DNA from: Saccharomycopsis malanga
Lineage: Eukaryota; Ascomycota; Saccharomycetes; Ascoideales; Saccharomycopsidaceae
Assembly: GCA_004014935.1 (NCBI GenBank)
Contig: CP025323.1
Location: 1,364,001-1,428,000 of the forward strand
Length of the DNA: 64,000 nt
Direction: 5' to 3'
Shown here one piece after another: positions 35,826 through 46,854 of the stretch. Numbering within the stretch: the first letter of the stretch is position 1; the number at the start of each line of letters is the position of its first letter. The notes under the pieces were generated by a model. The model did not search any database. It saw only the letters and a list, made by a program, of their open reading frames with translations, and was not told the origin of the DNA. Made by a program: the position numbers and the translations under genes.

Positions 35826-35903
35826 GGTGCAGTATTTGCCTAAAATGCAGTTTCCTTTTATTATTGTATATCCCACTCTACTGGCCACTGTTCTCTGGAA
35901 CAA

Positions 35904-36697
35904 GCGCCAATGAACGTTTCTAGAGAAAACACTAATTATCTTGATGATACTACCAGAATTGTCTCCACTCCTACTAGTTCTAGACTTACAGATTCAAACT
36001 CAAATTAGGCGCCCTTGATATATAAAAGATAAATAAAGATGAAAAATTCATTCAAACTTTTAAATAGCAAATTTTCTCGCGCTGCGACCCACCCCACAGG
36101 GGGTGCCACCATTAATATTGCTTTGGCTGGGATTGTTATTACCTGCTTGTCCAATTGTTTGATGGTTCAACTTTCATAGTTGAACGCTAGTATTTTTCCC
36201 ACTTGGAATATAAGTTGAAACTCGGGTGTATGCTACTAGATAATTTTCCATTATTTCCTCAAAATTTTAGTAAAATGTGTGGGAAATCATGTTTTACTTA
36301 CTGGTAATCAAAATATTCAAAATATTCAAAAAATATAGATTTAGAGCTATATAATCCAGGTTATCAAATGTACTGTCTCTAAAACCAAGCTTTACTGTCT
36401 TTCGACTATTTTTCTCAAGTCCAATTGATATTTCTGTAATTCAAAACTTGCTGATTTCTAATTTGATCAAAGCATTTTCCAATATATCTTGGCTGTAATG
36501 ATTTGTCATCCTGTTAGTAGCAGAATATTTTCTATATGAGTCAAATTACCTTTATTTCAGCAACACCTTGCTCTAAAAAGAAAGAGAAATTTACAAACAC
36601 CAATATTACACTCCATCATAATTAAGAAGCCTTATAATCCTTCGTGATTTCTCAATTTAGGCTTTCAAAAATAAAACTGTTTCAATAAAATTGACAT
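35904..36697. other. TOP1 upstream spacer
   Basis: AT-rich apart from a short GC-rich patch near 36075-36115 (CGCTGCGACCCACCCCACAG). No gene or repeat copy was recognised. A family-A head fragment (GGCCGCTGGGCCG) lies at 36698-36711 against the 3' end of the next element. Confidence 0.45.
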
Positions 36698-36712
36698 GGC
36701 CGCTGGGCCGTT

Positions 36713-37416
36713 TGCCAATATATAATAATCATTATTGAATACAAGTTTCTATCAGAATCTAAAATAAACAAATACTTTTTTTTATCTTGAGATACGTGTT
36801 TCTTTGACATAAAAGCTTATTAAAATTTTGCAGAAAACACAAATTTAACTAAAAGCAATTGAAAACAATGGAATAATGCCAAGAAATAAACAAACTATTT
36901 CTGAGGGTTGAAAAACACGATTTTTAGCAGATTGTGTGTTATTGTCGACAAAATGATACTTTTTCCCTATATAATAATTTTCAAAAGCTAAACCTCAAAC
37001 CAAATTACATAATATAAATCTTTAGGATTAGAATAATATATAAATTTAATTGTTGTATGGTTTGGTTTGCTCTAAAGACTCTAGAATATGATTTAAGAGA
37101 ATCAACTTTTTTGAAAAATTGACAATTTTCCGTTATATCGAATATTTATGCGCAAATCTCACAATGTTTTATTATGAATAGTATTATAATATAGAAAAAA
37201 ATTTTAAAACTCTGGTGTACATTTTTCAAATTAAAATAAGAAGGATAACACTTGTTTATTTCAATAAAACGTTTGGTTATTACTCCAAAACATGAACAGC
37301 GCGAATCGAGTCCCAAAACCCAAAGTGAGGAACGCCACACTTGTTTTTCTGCACTATTCTGCATTATTTTGAGTGGCACATGGCTTAACCAACTTGGCTA
37401 CTTGGCAATAGTAAGG
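36713..37416 (-). mobile_element. tR-B retroposon, 3' truncated
   Basis: About 700 bp on the minus strand: head ending CTTACTATTGCC at the right, then body (TTCCGTTATATCGAATATTT in plus-strand view near 37130; GTTTATTTCTTGGCATTATT in sense). The shared A-type 3' end is missing. Its 5' end abuts the family-A tail at 37418. Confidence 0.78.
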
Positions 37417-37417
37417 G

Positions 37418-37646
37418 ATTAAAATAATATCTTATATTTCGAGCTCAGTAAATATCAGTTTTGTATATACGCGCTATGTTTGATGGGAGTTGGTAAAATT
37501 TATAAGGAAAACCCAACAATGTCCGATCATCATAATCTTCTCGCTGAATTAATTGGAAAGTAAGCATTTATTGGTCCAAGTCTTTTTCTCTTTTCTAAGA
37601 CTACAATCTGCTAAACTATCCGGTCAGGTTTTTTTCTCTTCTTCGA
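37418..37646 (-). mobile_element. tR-A retroposon with dimeric-type head
   Basis: Minus-sense tail, body and a doubled head (AAACCTGACCGGATAGTTTAG, then GTCTTAGAAAAGAGAAAAAG). The outermost head piece (ATGGCTCAGTGGCC) reappears detached at 37768-37785. About 120 bp of AT-rich DNA between them contains imperfect ATTTAGTATTTAG repeats, perhaps a later insertion. Confidence 0.7.
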
Positions 37647-37841
37647 ATATAGGAATAACAAATATTCAATAGTAAATAATAATTAGTAAATACTAAATCC
37701 TAAATGTTCAATTTAGTTAATATTTCATTTAGTATTTAGTATATATTAACTCAATTAATATTACATTACGGATGGCTCAGTGGCCAGAAAACGCTACATT
37801 AAGAAAATTATAAGGATTCAATTGTTTGCATTTATCACACG

Positions 37842-39065
37842 TTATATATCGAAAACACCCTTATTTTTGGTCAACACGCCTTCTTGAGTGACAATTGCAT
37901 CAATGAGCTCATGTGGAGTGACGTCAAAACTAGGATTCCATACTGAAATACCATGAGGGGCTACCTGCACAGTTGCGATTTCAGCAGTACCTGATAGTAA
38001 TCCTTTTACCTGGCGGAGTTCATCTGGTGGTCGTTGTTCAACCACAATGTCGTTGCCCAGTCTGATATTACGGTCTATAGTGGTGGTATCGGCAGCAACA
38101 AGAAACTTTATGTCAGGATAAAGAGATGCCAAGCGGGCAAGCTGGAGGGTACCGATTTTGTTGGCGGTGTCGCCACTAAGAGTTATGCGGTCAGCACCGA
38201 CTACAATATACTTTATAGGAGGGATTCCGGTGGCTCTCCCCGAGGAAATGGAGTCTATCAAGAAACTGACCATGCTGTCGGTGATCAAGGTTGCTGGAAT
38301 GCCTTCATAGACCAATTCAAAGGCAGTCAATCGGGATCCCTGATTGTACGGTCTGGTTTCCAAAGGAATAACGTGTTCTAACCATGCTTCAGGTTCTCCA
38401 AAGCCGTCTTTTTTCAACTTTTTAGTGTCTACTGTTGATTTGCTATTGTTGGCTTTAGAAACTTCCCACAACAGACGAACAATCCCCAATGCAGTTCCAT
38501 GACCTGAAGTGGCCAAGGAGCCTGTATTACAGATGGTCATGATGCTAAAGGCACCAGAGAAACATTGTTTCTGGAGAGAATTCAATATAAACTCAGCTCC
38601 ATGCTGGCCAATCTTCTTATTGTTGGTCAAATCAGCATCATACAATTGCACTACATAGGCGTAGATCTGTTCAAGAAGCTCTGCTGGAGAGGACGCAGAA
38701 TCTGCTTGGACAATGTTCTTCAAAATATCGTTGGCAACATTGGACAAATTCACAGCGGTGGGTCTTGACGTAACTAAATAATTTACTCTTTCGGTCAAGC
38801 GTTTTTTGAAATTTGCCAAATTGTTTAAATCATAGTAGGCCTGGGTCACGCCGCCATGAATCACGTAATTGAGCTCCACAGCTATGGATAAGGCGCCCAC
38901 AATAGCAATGGCAGGCGCCCCACGCACTTGCATCTTTTTAATAGCACCATATCCATCGGCTATGGAATATATAGGTATATACACCTCTTGAAAAGGAATT
39001 ACAAGCTGGTCCAAAAGACTCAATGACCTATTTGAGCGATCGAATTTGATCGCTTGTAGTTTCAT
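37842..39065 (-). CDS. MRI1: Methylthioribose-1-phosphate isomerase
   Basis: 407 residues from MKLQAIKFDRSNRS, matching the Saccharomyces start (411 residues). An upstream in-frame ATG at 39104 adds 13. It converts 5-methylthioribose-1-phosphate to the ribulose form in the methionine salvage pathway. Family motifs: DGYGAIKKMQVRGAPAIAIVG, SRPTAVNLSN, TICNTGSLATSGHGTALG (with the catalytic Cys), PLETRPYNQGSRLTAFELV, VGADRITLSGDTANKIGTL (with the catalytic Asp), and VWNPSFDVTPHELIDAIVTQ. It is related to eIF2B subunits, but the RGAPAI and GTALG motifs mark the isomerase. It is divergently transcribed from PAC1 with about 200 bp between starts. Confidence 0.95.
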   Translation of the reverse strand: MKLQAIKFDRSNRSLSLLDQLVIPFQEVYIPIYSIADGYGAIKKMQVRGAPAIAIVGALSIAVELNYVIHGGVTQAYYDLNNLANFKKRLTERVNYLVTSRPTAVNLSNVANDILKNIVQADSASSPAELLEQIYAYVVQLYDADLTNNKKIGQHGAEFILNSLQKQCFSGAFSIMTICNTGSLATSGHGTALGIVRLLWEVSKANNSKSTVDTKKLKKDGFGEPEAWLEHVIPLETRPYNQGSRLTAFELVYEGIPATLITDSMVSFLIDSISSGRATGIPPIKYIVVGADRITLSGDTANKIGTLQLARLASLYPDIKFLVAADTTTIDRNIRLGNDIVVEQRPPDELRQVKGLLSGTAEIATVQVAPHGISVWNPSFDVTPHELIDAIVTQEGVLTKNKGVFDI

Positions 39066-39267
39066 CGTATCCGTCCCTATCTTTGGTTTATGTCTTTGGT
39101 CCATAATTGTTGACTAATTGCTCTCCATAATACATAGCGCCCATAACTAATAGCTGGCCCGGGTAACACTCCTCCATGAAATGGGTCCAGAGAGGGTTTT
39201 TTTGAGCATTATCACGACTTTTTGATGTGGTTATGAGAACCAGCCAATTGGTGAGAATTATTGTTGA

Positions 39268-40800
39268 TTGAGTAAACAGAAGATGTCGGCGTTAACAACC
39301 AGGCAGAAAAACGAATTGAATAAAGCAATAGCTTTGTATCTCAAGCCCCAGCTTGACGCCGAATTGTTTGCACAGGTATATCAGCGATTAGGGCTTACTG
39401 AAGACGATTTGAAACTGGCTGGCCAGGACGGAACTTTGTTGGAAAAGAAGTGGTCAGCTGTTATTAGGTTGCAGAAAAAGATCTTGGATTTAGAGACCCA
39501 GGTAAATAACTTGAATGAAATCATTGACGTGAACTCGGGTCTTATCAGTGCCGACAAGAAAATATCCAATGGCACGCTTATTCATACTAGAATTAACTGG
39601 CTTCCGAGCCGACCTGCTCAAAGCTTACGTGCTCACAAGGCACCAATCAATTCGCTAGATATACACCCACTATTACCCGAAATGATTACTGCGCTCAACG
39701 ATGGGTCCTTCGTAGTATGGGATTTGCTCAATCCTGTGCAGCCAGTCAAAGTCGTGAACGCCCATACTAAAGCGGTGAACGACGTGTCGTACAGTCAAAC
39801 GCCCTTGAAGCTTTCAGCACAAGGCAAGGGCTCCATACTAGTTGCTACGTGCTCCTCAGACCTCCTAATCAAGGTTTGGGACGCATCCAACAACTTTGAG
39901 CTCCAGCGCTCCTTGTCAGGACACTCCCACACGGTGTCTTCTGTAAAATTTAGGAAAAACAACCCTGGCCATTTGTTTTCTAGCTCCAGAGACGGCTCCA
40001 TCATCCTATGGGATGTCACTAATGGATGGCGCTTGAAATCCTTTGTAGGCCACAGCGACTGGGTCCGTAGCTTAGACTTGACCGCTAATGGTGAGTATCT
40101 CATATCCTGTTCTAATGACCAGAGCACTAGGTTGTCACATGGTGAGTCTGGAACAGGTTTGTCCATCATGGTTGGCCATTCACACGTCGTAGAAGATTGT
40201 AAATTAGCACCGCAAACGAGCTGGAAATACTTTGATATGCTTGCTCAAAACATCATGGCTAGCGAGTTGGTGTCTGCCCCAGAGTATGAAACAGTTTTAG
40301 GATTCAAATATTGCGCTACTGCTTCCAGAGATGAAACCATAAGAATTTGGTTGCTTCCCGTTCCTGTGCTTAGACCTCATCGAACCCCAGCCCCATCTGC
40401 AAACCCTTCTGCTGTCTGCTTGGCAGAGTTGAAAGGCCATTCGTCATGGGTTCGTTCCTTACAATTCCATCCCGGCGGGAAATACTTGTTTTCCAGCTCC
40501 GACGACAAGTCCATCAAAATATGGGACCTCAGCGCTATAGAAAAATTGGGAGCCGTCAAATGTATACGAACTCTTACCAATGGCCACGAAGGCTTTATCA
40601 ATTGCATCAAATTTGCAAACCCAGTCTTCTTCAACAAAGCTAATACACTAGATACTGTTGCAATTTCTGGATCTTTGGAAACACCTCAGAACAAGACATC
40701 CAAGGAAAAGGAGCAGGACAAAATTAACGAGTTGGACAAGTCCATCCGTACTATCTTTGCCAGCGGCGGCACAGACAATACTGTATGCCTCTGGAACTAG
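39268..40800 (+). CDS. PAC1: LIS1 homologue, dynein regulator
   Basis: 510 residues from the first ATG; a second ATG at 39283 (MSALTTRQKNELNKAIALYL) may be the true start. Pac1/LIS1 binds the dynein motor domain and targets it to microtubule plus ends for nuclear migration. A LisH dimerisation motif (about residues 8-45) and a coiled coil (about 60-95, LEKKWSAVIRLQKKILDLE) precede seven WD40 repeats, visible by GSFVVWDLL, LLIKVWDAS, GSIILWDVT, QSTRLSHGE, ETIRIWLLP, KSIKIWDLS and NTVCLWN. The last repeat contains a charged insert (NKTSKEKEQDKINELDKS). Length is close to that of fungal Pac1. Confidence 0.93.
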   Translation: MSKQKMSALTTRQKNELNKAIALYLKPQLDAELFAQVYQRLGLTEDDLKLAGQDGTLLEKKWSAVIRLQKKILDLETQVNNLNEIIDVNSGLISADKKISNGTLIHTRINWLPSRPAQSLRAHKAPINSLDIHPLLPEMITALNDGSFVVWDLLNPVQPVKVVNAHTKAVNDVSYSQTPLKLSAQGKGSILVATCSSDLLIKVWDASNNFELQRSLSGHSHTVSSVKFRKNNPGHLFSSSRDGSIILWDVTNGWRLKSFVGHSDWVRSLDLTANGEYLISCSNDQSTRLSHGESGTGLSIMVGHSHVVEDCKLAPQTSWKYFDMLAQNIMASELVSAPEYETVLGFKYCATASRDETIRIWLLPVPVLRPHRTPAPSANPSAVCLAELKGHSSWVRSLQFHPGGKYLFSSSDDKSIKIWDLSAIEKLGAVKCIRTLTNGHEGFINCIKFANPVFFNKANTLDTVAISGSLETPQNKTSKEKEQDKINELDKSIRTIFASGGTDNTVCLWN

Positions 40801-40859
40801 TTTATGATTAATGTAATATATGATAGCGATCTCATGATGATTGTAGTCTAGTGTTTTGA

Positions 40860-40962
40860 TATTCCTTGTATAGTATTATAGGATTATAGTGTTTATAGTA
40901 TAGTGGTTTGTTATTCGTTGTATAGTATTATAGGATTATAGTGTTTATAGCATAGTGGTTAT
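40860..40962. repeat. 52-bp direct duplication
   Basis: TATAGTATTATAGGATTATA followed by GTGTTTATAG and ATAGTGGTT occurs twice, 52 bp apart, nearly identical. Confidence 0.85.
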
Positions 40963-41327
40963 GGTTATCTCCATTTTTTAGTATAATTGTGATGAAAAAG
41001 AAATCTTCACATTTTTATTTATGGAGTTAATCATTTACGAAATTGACAGTACCAAATTGGATAATTGTGTCAGGTATACTAGAGTAAAGGTTGATCAATG
41101 AATTAAATTAAGGATAAAGTATAAAGATAATGAACGTAGAAATACAGCCGAGTAAAACTGTCTAAAAATTACTTAAATACAGACTAGTGCTTGTTTTTAT
41201 CATTCCATACAAAGCATGAAAGAATATCCATATACTTTATTCGCTAGACACTTTACAATTATGATCACTAGCAAATGATTGATTCTTCTCAGCGATTTAT
41301 CATTTTTTGATATTTTAGATATATCTG

Positions 41328-41503
<176 letters not shown>

Positions 41504-41881
41504 CCTTAAGCTTACACTAATTGGTGAATTTGAACATGATACTTTCTAATCAAACTAAATACCATAATCCAGCTACATTTCTCAGACTTATTACATTATT
41601 TTAGCCTCGAATGCCCATCTCGAATGCCCATCTCGAGTGCTTAGGACGCTGAGTATGTTGGGCGCAGCGTTATTATACAAACGCTTACCCTAACCTGGCA
41701 TCATCCCACACCTTTTAGTGGGTTAATCGGAAATTTTAGCGAGTTTAGAGATGATGAGTACCTGGTTTTTTGTATTGTTTACTGGCGGTTCTATTGCTAG
41801 GTAATAGCAGGCGGTTTTGGAACATTTGGTGGTGAATCTGAGTGGTTTTAAGCATTTCGTAAAAAGTGAAAAATTTGCACA

Positions 41882-43111
41882 ATGTATAGTGTAGCCAGAA
41901 CAAGATGTGTAAAAACATCTATGATGGGCTTGAGACGTATCTCGACAGAATCTGCTGGTCTGTTGGCGTCTCAAGAGTCAGACAATATTGCTAAACCCAG
42001 AAGAAGACGAACTTTGATGTCGGAACTTAACAAAGGACCAAGTTTTGACGATTTTATCAAAGGTACTGCCAAGGACTTTACAGCGGCTGATCCGTTGCAA
42101 CAGGCCAGAGGAAATGAATTACAGAAACTCCCAAAGTGGCTAAAGGTGCCTATACCCAAGGGAAAGAGTTTCACCAAGTTGAAGCGTGATGTCAGAGAGC
42201 TCAAGCTTTCAACGGTGTGTGAAGAAGCAAAATGCCCTAACATTGGCGAATGCTGGGGTGGAGGCGGCAAAAACCTCAATAAAGATACGGGCGAAATCGA
42301 CAAATCAAAGGCAACTGCCACGATCATGTTGATGGGCGATACCTGCACCAGAGGATGTCGTTTTTGCTCGGTGAAAACCAACCGAAATCCCGGAGCTTTG
42401 GACGAAAACGAACCAGAAAACGTTGCCGAGGCCGTCTCCAGATGGGGCGTCGGGTACATTGTGTTGACCACTGTTGACAGAGATGACCTTGCAGACGGTG
42501 GAGCAGCACACTTGTCCAAAACCATTCAGAAGATTAAACAAAAAAGCCCTAAGCTTCTCGTAGAGTGTTTGTCTGGCGACTTTTTGGGTGATTTGAACTC
42601 GGTGGAACAACTCGCCAAGTCCGGTTTGGAAGTCTACTCGCATAACCTAGAAACTGTAGAAGAACTCACTCCGTTTGTTAGAGACAGAAGAGCTAAATAC
42701 AGACAGAGTCTTTCTGTGTTGGAACACGCTAAGAATGTAAACCCTGACATCTTGACAAAAACCTCTCTCATGTTGGGCCTTGGTGAAACCGACGAACAGA
42801 TCAGACAAACATTGACAGATTTGCGTGCCATTGGATGTGACATTGTCACTTTTGGCCAGTACATGAGACCAACAAAAAGACACATGAAGGTGGTCGAATA
42901 CGTTAAGCCCGAGAAATTCGAACACTGGAGACATGTGGCAGAAAACGAGTTTGGTTTTGCTTATTGTGCAAGTGGCCCATTGGTAAGAAGTAGTTACAAG
43001 GCTGGTGAATATTACATTGAAAACCTCTACAAGAAGAAGAAACTTCAACAACAACAACAGGTGCTTCACCACGTTCAAGCCCAGCAGGACCTGGCCTCAA
43101 TTGGTATATAG
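41882..43111 (+). CDS. LIP5: Lipoyl synthase, mitochondrial
   Basis: 409 residues (Saccharomyces 414). A radical-SAM enzyme that inserts two sulfurs into octanoyl groups on lipoate-dependent proteins in the mitochondrial matrix. The N-terminus is a presequence (Arg/Ser/Thr rich, acid-free for the first 20 residues). The auxiliary, sacrificed iron-sulfur cluster is bound by the CX4CX5C motif at Cys113, Cys118 and Cys124 ([12 protein letters not shown]). The SAM cluster is bound by Cys155, Cys159 and Cys162 (CTRGCRFC). The conserved C-terminal Ser lies in [10 protein letters not shown]. The Gln-rich end varies among yeasts. Complex I and lipoate enzymes both fit a respiring yeast. Confidence 0.95.
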   Translation: MYSVARTRCVKTSMMGLRRISTESAGLLASQESDNIAKPRRRRTLMSELNKGPSFDDFIKGTAKDFTAADPLQQARGNELQKLPKWLKVPIPKGKSFTKLKRDVRELKLSTVCEEAKCPNIGECWGGGGKNLNKDTGEIDKSKATATIMLMGDTCTRGCRFCSVKTNRNPGALDENEPENVAEAVSRWGVGYIVLTTVDRDDLADGGAAHLSKTIQKIKQKSPKLLVECLSGDFLGDLNSVEQLAKSGLEVYSHNLETVEELTPFVRDRRAKYRQSLSVLEHAKNVNPDILTKTSLMLGLGETDEQIRQTLTDLRAIGCDIVTFGQYMRPTKRHMKVVEYVKPEKFEHWRHVAENEFGFAYCASGPLVRSSYKAGEYYIENLYKKKKLQQQQQVLHHVQAQQDLASIGI

Positions 43112-44024
43112 AATTTTTGTATATGGTATGCGTCTTATTTGTAAAGTTATTTGATACAATTCTTTTTTTGGCTTGTAAAGCTGTTTGATAGAGTAAGAAT
43201 TACTACTGGTTTAGAAGATGAAAAATTGAGATCGTTGCAATCTGTAAGTATATGGGCTCCCATTTGGGAACATATCTAATAATAGGGGAAAAGATATCTC
43301 GCAAGGAGTATTGAGAATGATTGGAATAGGTTTTGTTCTATTATTTTCAAGAACGATGGATTGAAAAAAAAATGTGTGCTATATTATATTTCAAGAATGA
43401 GTGAAACAAGTGTGTTCTATTATTTCTAGAATTATTGAAATAAGTGTAGGTAAACTCAAGAATGACGATATATTAACACTCTTAAATAAGGACTGTCCAA
43501 ATGATACTGAAACCGAGCAAAATCTCAAATATATGGTGAATGAAGCTAAAAAGAAGACAACTAGTCTATTTCTTCTTATTCTTGTGTGCTAAAAGCGATC
43601 AGTAATGTCACAATGTCTTAGAGATACAAAGGTGCTTATTTCCGAGTGACCGAGTAAAAGCAAGCAAATTCTCTGATAAAGGTACTACATTTCCACTTGG
43701 CTCTTGTAACATTGAGATGGATTTGTATTGTACGAAGAATGGGTAAAACGATAGCTAACTAAATAAAAGCAGAGAATAAGTCTAAAATAAAGGAGGAAAG
43801 AGAGTCTTTAATCGTAATGAGTACAGCGAGATAAAGGGTAATCACAGTTCTATAGGTGTTTACCACCAATGATACAGCTTTAGTTTGCATAGTTTATCCT
43901 TTGATAACTACGAGTTTGATCAAAACTACTCGGCTATTCTATAACATAATCGAAAATCTACAAAGGACAGAGTATCTTATACACCAAACACACATACTTT
44001 CCTCAAAGGCGTTTGCAAAACATT
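43112..44024. other. Spacer downstream of LIP5
   Basis: About 900 bp, AT-rich. A 63-codon frame at 43401-43592 has no recognisable features and is probably chance. No RNA gene was identified. Confidence 0.45.
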
Positions 44025-44038
44025 AATCAAACTTGGTC

Positions 44039-44212
44039 AATAATAATATCATACACTTGGAGCCCGGTACATATCAGTTTGGTATATACGGGCCATTTTT
44101 GAAGGACTTGGTAAAGCCCAATAATGACCTCATAATCTTCTCATCATTGAGTTTTTTAGGTCTTTCTCTCTTCTCCGAGCGCATTAACCACTGAGGCATC
44201 CGGCCCAGTGGC
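44039..44212 (-). mobile_element. tR-A retroposon, complete short form, perfect 14-bp TSD
   Basis: A 174-bp minus-sense copy. In sense: GCCACTGGGCCGGATGCCTC, AGTGGTTAATGCGCTCGGAG, AAGAGAGAAAGACC, GATGAGAAGATTATGAGG, GGGCTTTACCAAGTCC, CCGTATATACCAAACTGATA and (ATT)n. It is flanked by AATCAAACTTGGTC at 44025-44038 and 44213-44226. It defines both ends of the element and shows that the form without box B moves as a unit. Confidence 0.93.
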
Positions 44213-44333
44213 AATCAAACTTGGTCTTAATATTTTTCTGTCCAACAACTACATGTAAAAATTTACAACTTACAAAATCATAACACATTCAATAAAAAGA
44301 AATGAATTGAAACAACTATTCGTGAAAAACCAA

Positions 44334-45608
44334 TCATTTGTAGAACTCAAACTTGTCAACGTCAGAGGCGGTTTTGACTTGACTTGAGTAAGCTTCTTCT
44401 ATATCGTTCTGCAAAATGACATATCTGTTCTTTCTGACAGCTCTAAGACCTGCTTCCTGCATTATAGCGGCAATGATAGCACCGGACAATGGCTCGTTTC
44501 TGACAATCAACGAATCCAAGTCACATTCAGGAGCCAAGGACATTTTAGAAGCAATTGTCTGGAAAATCAATCTTCTTTCTCTTCTATCTTTCAAACTAGG
44601 GAATTCGATTTTACGGTCCAATCTGCCTGGTCTCAACAACGCTGGATCAAGAGTGTCAGCTCTGTTGGTGGCCATTATAACTTTTACAGTGGTTGTTTGA
44701 TCAAATCCGTCCATTTGATTCAACAACTCCAACAAGATTCTCTGGACCTCTCTGTCCGCACCGGTCTGGGCATCAAATCTCTTGGTTGCTATAGCATCAA
44801 TTTCATCGATAAATATAATGGAAGGCGAGTTTTCTCTGGCTAATCTAAACACATCTCTTACCATTCTTGGACCTTCACCGAGATATTTCTGAACAAACTC
44901 AGAACCATTTACTCTGATAAATGACGCAGTTGACGAGTTGGCTACAGCTTTCACCAACATGGTCTTTCCCGTACCTGGAGGACCATACAACAAGACACCT
45001 CTAGGAGGATCTATACCTATTTGTTTATATAAATCTGCCTGAGTCAAAGGCAATTCTACGGCTTCTCTGATTTCCTGTTTCTGCATGTCCAAACCACCAA
45101 CATCATTGTATGTGACGTCCGGCTTTTCATTCTCGCCCAAAATGGAAATGGATGAGTCTGCTTCTGGAGGCAAAATGTCCACCAATGCATTGGAGTGGCG
45201 ATGTAACGCCACTGATGACGATGGTTTCAAAAGCTCTCTGTCTAAAGTGGAGAGAATCTTGACCACATAAACAGATCCAGCAGTAGACGATACTATTCCA
45301 GAAATGTTGTCAATTGGTTCCAAGAACTGGCCAATAACTAATGGAACTGATTGGATCCTCTTCACTTCTTCTTGTGCTCTTACTAATTCTCTTTTCAAAA
45401 AACGCTGTTCATCCTTGATATAATCCTCTTGTAATTGAAGCAAATCTAATTGTTTCTCTAACTTTTTCAACTTCAAATATGCATCATTATTATTGTTATT
45501 ACTGGCATTGTTGGCTTTGGATTTGGACGAGTTGTCAAACTTGGCTATTGCCGAAGCCGGAGTATCAAGATTCTCTGGTTTGGTAGGATAGATTCCCAAT
45601 TCTTCCAT
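44334..45608 (-). CDS. RPT3: 26S proteasome regulatory ATPase Rpt3
   Basis: 424 residues (Saccharomyces 428), and strongly conserved. One of six AAA ATPases of the proteasome base that unfold and translocate substrates. An Asn-rich N-tail and a coiled coil (about 44-88) precede the OB domain ([26 protein letters not shown]). The AAA domain has Walker A GPPGTGKT at 209-216, Walker B IIFIDEID at 264-271 and [17 protein letters not shown]. It ends in FYK, the HbYX motif that docks into the 20S ring. I found no in-frame CTG codon. A PACE-like element lies about 120 bp upstream. Confidence 0.97.
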   Translation of the reverse strand: MEELGIYPTKPENLDTPASAIAKFDNSSKSKANNASNNNNNDAYLKLKKLEKQLDLLQLQEDYIKDEQRFLKRELVRAQEEVKRIQSVPLVIGQFLEPIDNISGIVSSTAGSVYVVKILSTLDRELLKPSSSVALHRHSNALVDILPPEADSSISILGENEKPDVTYNDVGGLDMQKQEIREAVELPLTQADLYKQIGIDPPRGVLLYGPPGTGKTMLVKAVANSSTASFIRVNGSEFVQKYLGEGPRMVRDVFRLARENSPSIIFIDEIDAIATKRFDAQTGADREVQRILLELLNQMDGFDQTTTVKVIMATNRADTLDPALLRPGRLDRKIEFPSLKDRRERRLIFQTIASKMSLAPECDLDSLIVRNEPLSGAIIAAIMQEAGLRAVRKNRYVILQNDIEEAYSSQVKTASDVDKFEFYK

Positions 45609-45723
45609 GGTTCTATTGCAATCAATTATACTTCGTTATCAAAACAATCTTTAAGCGCTATATTATTCAACTTTTGTTGTTATTCGTTCCATGGAATATT
45701 CATCATTATCGCCATAGTAGTTT

Positions 45724-45732
45724 TTTGCCACT
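45724..45732 (-). promoter_or_regulatory. PACE-like (Rpn4-type) site of RPT3
   Basis: The minus strand reads AGTGGCAAA, one base from the Saccharomyces proteasome-associated control element GGTGGCAAA, about 120 bp before the RPT3 start and in its transcriptional sense. Rpn4 control is expected for proteasome genes; binding here is inferred. Confidence 0.5.
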
Positions 45733-45806
45733 CAGAATACCCCGGTCACGTGCATACCATATTATGTTAAGGTGTAGTTTAGGATAGTAAAGAGGTGTGT
45801 GTATAG

Positions 45807-46000
45807 GTGAGTCCGGTACATGTCAGTTTATTTATTATGTGGGCGCTATTTGTAAAGGGATTTGCTTTTGATCATCTCCAACATTGTAAAAGTAGCGAGT
45901 AAAAAGCGTTTGTAGTCGGGAAGCGAACCCTTGAGCCTGGTAGGTCTATTTTCTTGTTTTTGAGAGTACTGGCCGATGAACTATCCTGCCCAACGGCTAG
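45807..46000 (-). mobile_element. tR-A retroposon, long form, old
   Basis: Minus-sense: GCAGGATAGTTCATCGGCC, ACTCTCAAAAACAAG, CAAGGGTTCGCTTCCCGACT (box B with one change), AACGCTTTTTACTCGCTAC, then a shortened body and a diverged tail without (ATT)n. Confidence 0.78.
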
Positions 46001-46854
46001 GTTTTCTAGATTGTAGGTTTGATTAAAGAAGTTTGGCTATTTGTTATTAAGATGGCTTATTCAATTGTGAAATTGCATGTCGGTTATTGGTTGCCGCGTA
46101 GGATTATTAAATGCTTGGTGATTTTCCAAAATTTACATAAAAAATGATTATTGCAGGTATTACTATTGAATATAGAGAAGGAAGTTGGTTTTTTGCAGAT
46201 ATTACTATCGAATATAGTGAAGGAAGTTAGTTTTTTGTAGAAATAAAAAATATTGAGTAGGGGTTATCAAATTAGTGGTTTAACGACAATACTTCGAGTT
46301 GAGCGTGACTATTTCAATTGTCAACATTTAAATTATATTTTTAATCTGACCAAACAATTCTTTACAATCTCTTGAATGATATCATTAATAATTCAGCATG
46401 TAAAACAAATATTTTCGAATTCATTTTCGAAACCTTAAATAACATCATTAATAATATAGCAAGTAAAGCAAAAATTTTCACCAAACTCTATGATATTAGC
46501 AGTAAATTTAATATGGAAGGAGCGCAGATATTATTTCAAAGATAAAAAAACACGACATACTAGATGACCATAACTAACCAAAAAGACCAATTCAAAAAGT
46601 ACACATTAAAAGTTTTCTTACAATTGACCATCAAACACCCAAAAACCACACTTTCATACAGTTGTTATGGATTCTGAACTATGCAAAAATGTGACAATAT
46701 TATAAAAACAGACGTAAACGAAAAAGAAAAAAAAGCATAAACTAAGACTAATCAAGTGGAATGGTGAACAATGATACAAATGAATACACATCAAAACTGG
46801 GCGAGTATCAAAAGATTCAGAAGAAAAATAGAAAAAGATTGAATATCAACACAG
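46001..46854. other. Spacer with short duplications
   Basis: No gene. A roughly 41-bp duplication lies at 46147-46245 (TATTACTATTGAATATAG, GAAGGAAGTTGGTTTTTTG). A looser repeat of about 65 bp lies at 46372-46480 (ATCATTAATAAT, AGTAAA.CAAA.ATTTTC). Confidence 0.55.

Noticed and set aside
43401-43592. 63-codon frame downstream of LIP5
   Set aside because: No recognisable domain, low coding quality and no supporting context.
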